From: Cyclobacteriaceae bacterium | GTDB lineage: Bacteria; Bacteroidota; Bacteroidia; Cytophagales; Cyclobacteriaceae | NCBI GenBank assembly: GCA_013140395.1 | Contig: JABFSY010000484.1 | Span: 1 to 12,199, forward strand | Length of the DNA stretch: 12,199 bases | Reading direction: 5' to 3' | Part shown: piece by piece, positions 1 through 6,278 of the stretch | Position numbering within the stretch: the first letter of the stretch is position 1 | Layout of the letters: the number at the start of each line of letters is the position of its first letter | The notes under the pieces: model-generated | The model's database searches: none | Told to the model about the DNA's origin: nothing | The model's input: the letters and a program-made list of their open reading frames with translations, nothing else | Program-made: the position numbers and the translations under genes

Positions 1-144
1 GTTTAGTTGTGAATGTGACTATGGTCGCTCTGGGGGTAGCTACTATTATGCCAGAGGTGTTTGGTGGTTTTTTTTGACACTATTGCCCTTAAGCGGCTGC
101 AAATGTGGATATTTTTGACAGAATCGGTATCAAAAAATGGAATT

Positions 145-160
145 ATTGGCAGATTGGCAG
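145..160. repeat. Tandem duplicated octamer ATTGGCAG
   Basis: ATTGGCAG occurs twice head to tail with no spacer (145-152 and 153-160), inside the gene-free left end. On the minus strand it reads CTGCCAAT twice. It could be a pair of binding sites for a regulator of a leftward gene, or a chance slippage duplication. Nothing in the window identifies a binding protein. Confidence 0.45.
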
Positions 161-330
161 GAAAGTAAAGGTAGCGGCACATGCATTACATTTTTCGGCA
201 ATCCATTACAAAATTAGATTTACAGGCCGCTGAAATTAGAAAGAGATGCACTTAATGGCTTCGCCACCCACCAATAGGCAAGCAGCTTTCAAAAAAAATA
301 CGAGCCTTAAGAATGGATTTTTTCCAATGG

Positions 331-352
331 GCTTTTCCAAGCTCGGAAAAGC
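331..352 (-). terminator. Hairpin immediately downstream of secG
   Basis: GCTTTTCC at 331-338 and GGAAAAGC at 345-352 form a perfect 8-bp stem with a 6-nt loop, starting 3 nt after the secG stop codon. On the minus strand the stem is not directly followed by a T-run; the nearest is T8 at 298-291, about 33 nt later. A longer alternative stem (CGAGCTT pairing with AAGGCTCG, one bulged base) would end closer to that T-run. It is best read as a transcript-end or mRNA-stabilising hairpin for the TPR-like/secG transcript, not a textbook intrinsic terminator. Confidence 0.4.
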
Positions 353-355
353 GGC

Positions 356-694
356 TTATTTTTTTGTGCTATCCGCTGCAGGTGAAGCCTTTTTAATATC
401 AATTCCGGGAGCCGCTTGTTGCTCTTTTGCTCTTTCCAAAATTTCGTCTGTTACCACACCAGTACTGGGTGCCGTAAAATTAGTGGCCAACGAAAAAACC
501 ATGATGGCGATCGCGAAACCCCAGGTAAGACGTTCCAATACATCACCGGTCTTTTTTACGCCAATCAGATTACTTGCGCCCGATCCGCCAAATTGGCTAG
601 ATAGACCTCCACCTTTTGAGTTTTGGGCTAATACCACTAGAACTAACAACACAGCGCAAACAATTGCCAGGATAATGAATAACGTATACCACAT
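356..694 (-). CDS. secG: Preprotein translocase subunit SecG
   Basis: SecG is the small accessory subunit of the SecYEG channel, which moves unfolded proteins across the inner membrane. The 112-aa product has the family architecture: a first membrane helix at about residues 3-23, a cytosolic loop with the characteristic glycine-rich stretch QNSKGGGLSSQFGG (24-37), a second helix at about 55-72, and a charged tail rich in Ala, Lys and Glu. Length and topology are normal for Bacteroidota SecG. The start is an ATG only 3 nt after the stop of the upstream TPR-like gene, so the two are almost certainly co-transcribed and probably translationally coupled. A hairpin follows the stop. I am sure of the family; expression is inferred from context. 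Confidence 0.93.
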   Translation of the reverse strand: MWYTLFIILAIVCAVLLVLVVLAQNSKGGGLSSQFGGSGASNLIGVKKTGDVLERLTWGFAIAIMVFSLATNFTAPSTGVVTDEILERAKEQQAAPGIDIKKASPAADSTKK

Positions 695-697
695 AAC

Positions 698-1540
698 TTA
701 TTTTTTCAGCTCTTCAATTTGGGCTGCAAAGTAAGCCTTTTTTTGTGGAAACTTCCAAATCAACTTTTTGAGCATTTCAACCGCCTTTTCCTTTTTTCCT
801 TGCTTGAGTAGAATTTCCACGAGGGTTTCAGAAACGATGTGTGTCTCTTGCAACTCAATTTTTTCTGTCAAATCGGTTGGCTCAGACACGGGCCTGAGCT
901 TATTAATAGTGGGTTGAGTCTTGATAAAATGATCGATGATCTCCGTTTGTTCGTTTTGCTTTGCGCCCTCCAACTTAATCTCCTTCGTGCTTTTTATCTG
1001 TTCGATCAGGTCGGCTTCCTTTAACTCGCCCTTCTCGATGGGATGGGTAGTAATGCTACCCGAAAGGGGACGAGCAGAATGCTCCAGCTGCTCCACCACT
1101 TGTTCAAATCGATGCATAGAGTTATGGAGTTGGGCCAAGTCTTGCTCCACTTCTTCATAAATATCAACTGACTGCGAAGGTGTATCGGGCAGTACGGGCA
1201 ATACAGCTTCGACCTCAATGGCTGTTGCGCGAATAGGTTGGGCTTCAATTGGTGGCGTAGAAAGGTCAACAAAGACGTCTTCTGTTCTCGGTATCGGTTG
1301 TGCAGCCCGGGGGGTAGTCATAATAGATTTGAGCACCGCTCGATCTGTGGCATAAATTGCACTTTGCCTAAGGGCATTGTCTTTTTCGGGCAGATTCAAA
1401 TCTTGGGTCACGCGCGCTACCAAATGTCGAACGACCTGGCTATAGGGAAACTGGCCTTCTAACTCGATCAGTTGATTGGCATCTTCAAGCAACAGAGAGT
1501 TGTAGTTTTGGACGAACCAATAAAATTTTTGTGGATTCAA
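698..1540 (-). CDS. TPR-like protein of the secG operon (Bacteroidota-type), TTG start
   Basis: A 280-aa protein of unknown function. The N-terminal ~50 residues (motif FPYSQVVRHL at 31-40) and the C-terminal ~45 residues (ETLVEILLKQGKKEKAVEML, from 238) resemble the ends of hypothetical proteins common in Bacteroidota. The C-terminal part looks like one tetratricopeptide-type helical hairpin. Between them lies a long, low-complexity, Pro/Glu/Gln-rich linker (about 75-230) with a probable coiled-coil piece at 125-155. There is no signal peptide or membrane helix, so the protein is probably cytosolic. Start choice: the codon directly before residue 1 is a TAA stop and the next in-frame Met is residue 74, after the conserved N-terminus, so TTG at 1540-1538 is the only sensible start. 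It precedes secG by 3 nt, which suggests a role connected with secretion or envelope biogenesis, but this is inference. Confidence 0.82.
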   Translation of the reverse strand: MNPQKFYWFVQNYNSLLLEDANQLIELEGQFPYSQVVRHLVARVTQDLNLPEKDNALRQSAIYATDRAVLKSIMTTPRAAQPIPRTEDVFVDLSTPPIEAQPIRATAIEVEAVLPVLPDTPSQSVDIYEEVEQDLAQLHNSMHRFEQVVEQLEHSARPLSGSITTHPIEKGELKEADLIEQIKSTKEIKLEGAKQNEQTEIIDHFIKTQPTINKLRPVSEPTDLTEKIELQETHIVSETLVEILLKQGKKEKAVEMLKKLIWKFPQKKAYFAAQIEELKK

Positions 1541-1629
1541 TTAAATCAAAAGTTAGGAGGTAATAGTAAATGTAAAGCAAAAACAGAACTAACCAAAATG
1601 CAACCGCCCACGGGGTGGGAATTCTTATT

Positions 1630-1637
1630 TACCTTTG
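1630..1637 (+). promoter_or_regulatory. Candidate -7 promoter element (TAnnTTTG) of the DUF1573 gene
   Basis: TACCTTTG matches the Bacteroidota primary sigma-factor -7 consensus TAnnTTTG and lies 17 nt before the ATG at 1655. No clear TTTG-type -33 element is present about 20 bp upstream. That region instead holds a short GC-rich hairpin, CCCAC/GTGGG at 1607-1619. If used, the leader would be only about 10 nt long. Confidence 0.33.
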
Positions 1638-1654
1638 TTGTGAATAAATAGAAA

Positions 1655-2743
1655 ATGAGTGTAGCGAGAGTACTGTTTTTGCAAGTTTGCATCTTCTTTT
1701 GGTATCAGGTAGGCGTTTGCCAGGTAGCGGAGCCGTTGTTTTTTCAAGACAAGATCCATGATTTTGGCGATGTCGTTGAACATAATGGCCCAGTGGTGTA
1801 CGAGTTCATTTTTTTTAACAAATCAAACCGGCCTATTACAATTCTGGCCGTACAGCCATCTTGTGGTTGTACTACGCCCGGATGGACAAAGGAACCTATT
1901 GCGCCAGGTAAGTCAGGATTGATTAAGGCCAGCTTTGACCCGAAAGGGCGGCCAGGCTATTTCAATAAATCACTGACAGTCTCCACAGATTTTGAGGGTG
2001 CTACGATCATTCTCCAGATAAAGGGAAATGTAATTGATAAGAAATCTGAGACAGGACCTTACGACCTGGTTGTTGAGAAGGGAAATCTTCGGTTTAGAAA
2101 TACATCCTTCAATGTGGGCAAAGTATTTATCAATAAAGAGAATCCCGCGGTCGAGTTTCCACTTTACAACAATAGCGATGATTCGATCAGGATACTGGAG
2201 GTAATAGCGCCACCTCATATTAAATTTAGTTATCCAAAAACGGTGCCGCCAAAGTCATCTGCTAAATTCCGTATTGTTTACCGGGCCAATGTCGAGGGTA
2301 AGTATGGCTTCTGCACAAACAGCCTGACAGTTAAAACCAGCGACAAGATGCTGCCTGAAAAACAGTTTCCTGTTTATGCCACGGTAGAAGAATATTTTGC
2401 TCCGCTCACTCCAGAAGAGCAGCTAACAGCGCCTTCACTAATTGTCAACGACTACCAGTTAGACTTTGGGAAAATCAGAAATGGCGTAGAAGTTGTAAGA
2501 TCATTGAAAGCCAAAAACAAAGGTAAAAAGGACCTGATCATCCGACATATTCAAAGCAACTGCACCTGTTTGGTCGTCAATTTTAGTAGAATGAAGCTAA
2601 AACCAAATGAAGAAGCTACGATTGAGTTTCGTTTAGATCCGACCGGACGTGAAGGGCTGCAAAACAAGGCGCTTACTATTTATGCAAATGACCCCGTTAA
2701 CCCCGTTCAACGAATACTGGTAAAAGGGTATATCGATAATTGA
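1655..2743 (+). CDS. Secreted DUF1573 protein with three Ig-like domains
   Basis: A 362-aa exported protein of unknown exact function. A hydrophobic signal peptide occupies residues 1 to about 23 and is followed by three Ig-like beta-sandwich units. Unit one (about 27-124) carries the DUF1573 hallmark: 'HDFGDV' near its start and SCGCTTP at 69-75. Unit two (about 140-245) has the same fold pattern but no Cys-x-Cys motif. Unit three (about 258-360) repeats the pattern, with LDFGKIRNG and a diverged SNCTCLV at 301-307. The Cys before the mature part (C22) is not in a good lipobox, so soluble periplasmic or surface export is more likely than a lipoprotein. Such ASPM/HYDIN-like domains generally serve in protein binding or surface assembly. 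The gene stands alone: divergent from the secG pair and convergent with wecB. Family call is firm, role unknown. Confidence 0.88.
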   Translation: MSVARVLFLQVCIFFWYQVGVCQVAEPLFFQDKIHDFGDVVEHNGPVVYEFIFFNKSNRPITILAVQPSCGCTTPGWTKEPIAPGKSGLIKASFDPKGRPGYFNKSLTVSTDFEGATIILQIKGNVIDKKSETGPYDLVVEKGNLRFRNTSFNVGKVFINKENPAVEFPLYNNSDDSIRILEVIAPPHIKFSYPKTVPPKSSAKFRIVYRANVEGKYGFCTNSLTVKTSDKMLPEKQFPVYATVEEYFAPLTPEEQLTAPSLIVNDYQLDFGKIRNGVEVVRSLKAKNKGKKDLIIRHIQSNCTCLVVNFSRMKLKPNEEATIEFRLDPTGREGLQNKALTIYANDPVNPVQRILVKGYIDN

Positions 2744-2756
2744 AATTCTTCGAAAG

Positions 2757-2795
2757 GAAGTTTGACTCAGGAACAACTAGCTGAACTTCGTTTTT
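2757..2795 (+). terminator. Candidate intrinsic terminator of the DUF1573 gene
   Basis: GAAGTT (2757-2762) plus CAG (2768-2770) pairs with CTG (2781-2783) plus AACTTC (2784-2789). This gives a 9-bp stem with a 5-nt bulge and a 10-nt loop, followed after one G by T5 at 2791-2795. It lies 13 nt after the DUF1573 stop and overlaps the last codons of the convergent wecB. It would act on the rightward transcript; in the other direction no T-run follows. Confidence 0.42.
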
Positions 2796-3856
2796 AACTT
2801 TTTTGCGATCAACTCTGCCGTGTTGCCTTTGCCATAGAGCGCGCCAGTAGTAAGATAGGGCTCATTCTCTAGTCTATTGAACATAGAAAGAATGGCAGCT
2901 TTTTCTGAGCCCACGATATAGTTTACTTTTGCATCGATCAACTCCACCCACTCTGTCTGATCGCGCAGCGTAATGCAGAATTTCTGGAAGAAAAAAGCCT
3001 CCTTTTGTAGACCCCCACTGTCTGTCATTACCAACTTACAGTTTTTCAATAGCGACAACATGTCAAAATATCCTTGCGGCTCGATCATCGTAACATCCAG
3101 AGAGATTGCCAGCGAGTTCAAGTAAGCCTTTGTGCGCGGATGTAAGGGGAGTACCACCGGCATTTCTTTATTGATTTCATTCAAGGCATCGCAAATGCCT
3201 CGAAGCTTCTCCGGGTCATTGGTGTTTTCTGCGCGGTGGATGGTGCAAAGAACGAATCGGTTAGGAGTAAGATTAAGCTTCTTTACAATCGTTGCAACTG
3301 TTTCTGCTTTTTGTTGGTAGTAAAGTACCGCATCGTACATCACGTCTCCCGGCTGATCAATCTCGCAAGGGAAGTTTCGAAAGCCTTCTCTTTCAAGATT
3401 GGCAACTGCGGTTTCAGTAGGGCAGAACAATAACTGGCTGATGCGGTCGGTCAATATTCGATTGACTTCTTCCGGCATCTTCATTTCGAAACTCCGCAGC
3501 CCCGCTTCCACATGCGCTACAGGGATGTGCAGTTTAGCAGCTGTCAAAGCGCCAGCAAGAGTTGAATTGGTGTCTCCATACACCAGAACGCATGCTGGCT
3601 TTTCTTTAATCAATACATGTTCAATTTGTTCCATCATCCGCCCCGTCATGGCGCCATGGTTCAAACCTTGAATCTCGAGATTATAGTTGGGATGGGGGAT
3701 CTCCATCTCATCGAAAAAAACCTGACTCATATTGGCATCAAAGTGCTGCCCCGTATGAACGATTATTTCCTCAATGCCAGACTTCTTCAGCGCACGCGAT
3801 ACAGTAGCGGCTTTGATGAATTGCGGGCGAGCGCCAAGTACTGTTACTATTTTCAT
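2777..3856 (-). CDS. wecB: UDP-N-acetylglucosamine 2-epimerase (non-hydrolysing)
   Basis: This cytosolic enzyme interconverts UDP-GlcNAc and UDP-ManNAc, supplying ManNAc-type sugars for cell-surface polysaccharide. The 359-aa product is full length for the family, with two Rossmann-like halves of the GT-B fold. Visible signature residues: R10 and K15 in GARPQFIK, D95 in VYGDTNST, E117 in VEAGLRS, the MPEE pair E129/E130, H207-R208 in TIHRAEN, and S280 and E286 in TDSGGLQKE. These correspond to the catalytic and nucleotide-binding positions known for WecB. The start is the ATG at 3856-3854. No other polysaccharide genes lie nearby, so the glycan it serves is unknown. It is downstream of, and in the same direction as, the acyl-CoA dehydrogenase, but a strong inverted repeat separates them. 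That repeat ends 3 nt before the start codon, so expression may be uncoupled or modulated. Confidence 0.94.
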   Translation of the reverse strand: MKIVTVLGARPQFIKAATVSRALKKSGIEEIIVHTGQHFDANMSQVFFDEMEIPHPNYNLEIQGLNHGAMTGRMMEQIEHVLIKEKPACVLVYGDTNSTLAGALTAAKLHIPVAHVEAGLRSFEMKMPEEVNRILTDRISQLLFCPTETAVANLEREGFRNFPCEIDQPGDVMYDAVLYYQQKAETVATIVKKLNLTPNRFVLCTIHRAENTNDPEKLRGICDALNEINKEMPVVLPLHPRTKAYLNSLAISLDVTMIEPQGYFDMLSLLKNCKLVMTDSGGLQKEAFFFQKFCITLRDQTEWVELIDAKVNYIVGSEKAAILSMFNRLENEPYLTTGALYGKGNTAELIAKKLKTKFS

Positions 3857-3859
3857 TAT

Positions 3860-3926
3860 TCGTTGTTGGTTGTTCGTTGTTGGATATTGGAAAGCTCGTG
3901 CTCGATCAACGAATAACCAACAACGA
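3860..3926. repeat. Heptamer-built inverted repeat between the dehydrogenase gene and wecB
   Basis: Positions 3860-3879 and 3907-3926 are reverse complements over 20 bp with one mismatch (3872 against 3914), separated by a 27-nt loop. Each arm is made of degenerate 7-nt units: CGTTGTT, GGTTGTT, CGTTGTT on the left; AACGAAT, AACCAAC, AACGACA on the right. The left arm also holds a direct repeat of TCGTTGTTGG (3860-3869 and 3874-3883). The element nearly fills the 78-bp gap. In the leftward mRNA it would form a long hairpin whose base is 3 nt from the wecB AUG. It may be a bidirectional terminator, a mobile intergenic repeat or a translation-limiting leader. No second copy occurs in this window. 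Confidence 0.8.
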
Positions 3927-3934
3927 CAAACGAG

Positions 3935-5155
3935 TTATACAAAAGCAGGTATCCCGGTAATCTCATTTCCTAAAATCAACAAATGAATGTCGTGCGTTCC
4001 TTCATAGGTCACTACTGATTCTAAGTTCATCATGTGGCGCATGATAGGGTACTCACCGGTAATGCCCATGCCTCCATGCATCTGGCGTGCTTCTCTCGCA
4101 ATTTCCAAAGCGAGGTTCACATTGTTACGCTTCGCTAATGATATCTGAGGGGTTGTCGCCTTGCCTTCATTCATCAACACGCCCAATCGCCAATTAAGTA
4201 GCTGTGCTTTCGTTATTTCAGTAAGCATTTCAGCCAGCTTTTTTTGTTGCAATTGAAAGGAACCGATCGGTTTTCCAAATTGAATGCGCTCAGCCGCATA
4301 TCGCCTGGCCGATTCGTAGCAATCCATAGCTGCACCCAATGCGCCCCACGCTATTCCATAACGCGCGGAATCTAAGCACATCATGGGTGCGCCTAGGCCA
4401 TTTTTGCCGGGCAACAAGTTTTCTTTTGGAACTTTCACGTTATCAAATACCAGTTCTCCTGTAGCACTTGCCCGAAGGCTCCATTTCCCGTGTGTTTCTG
4501 GTGTGGTAAAACCAGGCATTCCGCGCTCGACAATAAGTCCGTGAATTCGCCCCGCTTCATTCTTCGCCCATACTACGGCTACATCTGCTTTTGGTGAATT
4601 GGAAATCCACATCTTGGCTCCGTTCAGCAAGTAATGGTCGCCCATGTCTTTGAAGTTGGTAACCATTCCACTTGGGTTGGAACCGTGATCAGGCTCCGTC
4701 AAACCGAAGCAACCCAACCATTCTCCGCTGGCCAGTTTCGGCAGGTATTTTTTGCGTTGTGCTTCATTGCCAAATTTATAAATAGGATACATCACGAGTG
4801 ATCCTTGCACGGACGCAGTAGACCTCATGCCCGAGTCTCCGCGCTCGATCTCTTGCATAATAATCCCATAGGAGATATAGTCCAGGCCGCCACAGCCATA
4901 TTCTACAGGCAGGGTAGGTCCGAAGGCACCCACTTCGCCAAACTTTCTTACGATTTCGTAAGGAAAGTGTGCACGCTGGGCCCAATCTTCAATGTAGGGA
5001 CTTATCTCTTTTTTGACAAAGTCGCGTACAGAGCTGCGAATCAACTTATGCTCTTCAGTGAGCAAGTCATCGATTTGATAAAAATCAGGATGATCGTACA
5101 GATCTTGTTTTAAGGATTTTTTAGCGGACGCAGGGGCTGAAGTGGTGCTTGACAT
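3935..5155 (-). CDS. gcdH: Acyl-CoA dehydrogenase, glutaryl-CoA dehydrogenase type
   Basis: A flavoenzyme of the acyl-CoA dehydrogenase family. The glutaryl-CoA dehydrogenase subgroup oxidises and decarboxylates glutaryl-CoA to crotonyl-CoA in lysine/tryptophan breakdown and passes electrons to ETF. The chosen 406-aa form has: an N-terminal helical domain; the subgroup motif ERGDSGMRSTASVQ, with the substrate-binding Arg (R111) and Ser (S115) known from human GCDH; the FAD-binding CFGLTEPDHGSN (149-160); and the catalytic Glu of YEGTHD (E385) followed by the C-terminal GNEITGIPAF typical of GCDH. Start: an ATG at 5197 would add 14 unconserved residues. The ATG at 5155-5153 is preferred because a promoter-like TAAATTTG (5192-5185) overlaps the longer version. 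It is divergent from the dioxygenase gene. etfBA, its likely electron acceptor, is in the same window. The family is certain; substrate is inferred from motifs. Confidence 0.9.
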   Translation of the reverse strand: MSSTTSAPASAKKSLKQDLYDHPDFYQIDDLLTEEHKLIRSSVRDFVKKEISPYIEDWAQRAHFPYEIVRKFGEVGAFGPTLPVEYGCGGLDYISYGIIMQEIERGDSGMRSTASVQGSLVMYPIYKFGNEAQRKKYLPKLASGEWLGCFGLTEPDHGSNPSGMVTNFKDMGDHYLLNGAKMWISNSPKADVAVVWAKNEAGRIHGLIVERGMPGFTTPETHGKWSLRASATGELVFDNVKVPKENLLPGKNGLGAPMMCLDSARYGIAWGALGAAMDCYESARRYAAERIQFGKPIGSFQLQQKKLAEMLTEITKAQLLNWRLGVLMNEGKATTPQISLAKRNNVNLALEIAREARQMHGGMGITGEYPIMRHMMNLESVVTYEGTHDIHLLILGNEITGIPAFV

Positions 5156-5184
5156 GGCTGTTTGGTTATTCTTATTGAAAGCAT

Positions 5185-5192
5185 CAAATTTA
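5185..5192 (-). promoter_or_regulatory. Candidate -7 promoter element (TAnnTTTG) of the acyl-CoA dehydrogenase gene
   Basis: On the minus strand this reads TAAATTTG, an exact match to the Bacteroidota -7 consensus. Transcription would begin near 5180, leaving a leader of about 20-25 nt before the ATG at 5155. No convincing -33 TTTG is seen at the usual distance. Confidence 0.35.
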
Positions 5193-5257
5193 CACAAAAG
5201 TCCAAAGTACAGTCTATTTTGAGCCGTTAATAAAGAACACCATTCATCTTTTGTTTA

Positions 5258-6208
5258 ATGGAAAAACCACTCGATCCTAATTTAGTAGAACAGGTAAAAA
5301 AACTGCAGCAAAAGTATGCGGTGATGGGGCAAGATCTTTCTTCCTATCTGGATGGGTTGTTGTATGCCGACTACCTGACCTACTGGGATTATATTCACCT
5401 GGATACACTGCTAAGTTTGCAGAACCCCAAGACACAGTTTCTTGACGAAAAAGTATTTATCGTCTACCATCAGATTACTGAGCTGTATTTTAATCTGATT
5501 TTATGGGAGCTTGAACAGATTTCAGAAAAGCAACCTTTGGATCAAGCTTTCTTTATCGCCCGACTGGATCGGGTCATTCGCTATTTTCAATTGTTAGAAA
5601 GTTCCTTCACCGTAATGATCGATGGCATGGAACGCGAGCAATTCTTGAAGTTTCGGATGTCATTGTTGCCTTCGTCTGGATTTCAATCAGCACAATATCG
5701 GCTAATCGAAATTTGTGCAACGGATATGATCAATCTGGTCAACCCGCAAGAGCGTGAAGCGTTGCGAGAATATAGCGACTTCGACCTCCAGGTAGAGAAG
5801 TTATACTGGCGAAGTGGTGCTACGGAACTTGCATCTGGAAAAAAGACCTTGACACTGCAGCAGTTTGAAGAAAAATACCTGCAGCTTTTTAAGTCGACCG
5901 GTATGAAGTTTCGCGACCGGAACTTGTCGAAGCTGTACGAACAACATTTCAAAGGCTCCCCCGATGTAATCTCTCGTTTGCGCGAGTTTGATCAATTGGC
6001 AAACGTGTTGTGGCCGCTGGCGCATTTGAAATCAGCTGGCCGGTACCTACAACGCGATCCGGAAGACATCAAAGCAACGGGCGGTACAAACTGGCAAAAG
6101 TATTTACCACCTCGTTTTCAGAAGACAATGTTTTTCCCTGATCTGTGGACGGATCAGGAAAAAGCAGATTGGGGCAAGGCAGGCGTGGTGAAGAACATGG
6201 CGCATTAG
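5258..6208 (+). CDS. kynA: Tryptophan 2,3-dioxygenase family protein
   Basis: A heme enzyme family that opens the indole ring of L-tryptophan to N-formylkynurenine, the first step of the kynurenine route. The 316-aa product is all-helical and shows the family blocks in order: YWDYIHLDTLLSLQ (42-55), FIVYHQITELYFNLILWE (67-84), FLKFR and SSGFQSAQYR (129-148), and a C-terminal heme-pocket region. By alignment with the Xanthomonas enzyme, F67 and H71 match F51 and H55, R133 matches the carboxylate-binding R117, and H256 matches the axial heme ligand H240. F129 replaces Y113, as in the human enzyme. Differences: the usual RH before the axial ligand is AH, the GTGGSSG loop is KATGGTNW, and the His-to-Thr spacing is about four residues longer. 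This points to a divergent subfamily that probably still binds heme. Substrate is likely but not proven to be tryptophan. Divergent from the dehydrogenase gene; the only good start is the ATG at 5258. Confidence 0.87.
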   Translation: MEKPLDPNLVEQVKKLQQKYAVMGQDLSSYLDGLLYADYLTYWDYIHLDTLLSLQNPKTQFLDEKVFIVYHQITELYFNLILWELEQISEKQPLDQAFFIARLDRVIRYFQLLESSFTVMIDGMEREQFLKFRMSLLPSSGFQSAQYRLIEICATDMINLVNPQEREALREYSDFDLQVEKLYWRSGATELASGKKTLTLQQFEEKYLQLFKSTGMKFRDRNLSKLYEQHFKGSPDVISRLREFDQLANVLWPLAHLKSAGRYLQRDPEDIKATGGTNWQKYLPPRFQKTMFFPDLWTDQEKADWGKAGVVKNMAH

Positions 6209-6278
6209 GCGATCTGCCGTATCGGCTAGCATGAACCCGTGCGTGCAGCCAATCATCCTGAATATCTATCTTTGTCAA

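Larger units (their letters stand above)
1..355. other. Gene-free stretch at left edge, probable control region
   Basis: No reading frame here looks like a real protein. Frames are short, and the open plus-strand frame over the first ~115 bases (ending at a TGA at 116-118) resembles nothing I recognise. What can be seen: a hairpin just after the secG stop (331-352), a perfectly tandem octamer (145-160), two copies of CATTACA at 184-190 and 204-210, and matches to the Bacteroidota -7 element TAnnTTTG on the plus strand at 110-117 and on the minus strand at 209-216. In many Bacteroidota secG is followed by groES-groEL in the same direction. By inference, this could be the 5' control region of a leftward operon that starts beyond position 1. 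I cannot confirm this from the window. Confidence 0.5.

Noticed and set aside
28-75. CTCTGG/CCAGAG stem followed by T8
   Set aside because: The stem is only 6 bp with a 17-nt loop and the T-run begins 11 nt after it. No rightward gene is known to end here, so it is not called as a terminator.
112-136. TTTTTGA...TCAAAAA inverted repeat with 11-nt spacer
   Set aside because: The arms are AT homopolymer-like and would arise easily by chance. Not enough for an operator call.
246-734. 162-codon open frame on the plus strand opposite secG
   Set aside because: It is antisense to a clear SecG and its translation has no recognisable domain or plausible composition.
1555-1575. AGGAGG followed 9 nt later by ATG-TAA (a start-stop pair with a perfect Shine-Dalgarno)
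   Set aside because: It looks like a minimal start-stop element, but Bacteroidota rarely rely on Shine-Dalgarno pairing and no gene follows that it could regulate in an obvious way. Probably chance.
1598-1651. 17-codon plus-strand frame (MQPPTGWEFLFTFVVNK) just before the DUF1573 start
   Set aside because: It is too short to support, the candidate promoter lies inside it, and there are no leader-peptide features such as a codon run.
6231-6278. Upstream ATG extension of the MORN/barrel protein
   Set aside because: It adds 16 residues in front of a canonical signal peptide whose charged N-terminus starts exactly at the GTG at 6279.
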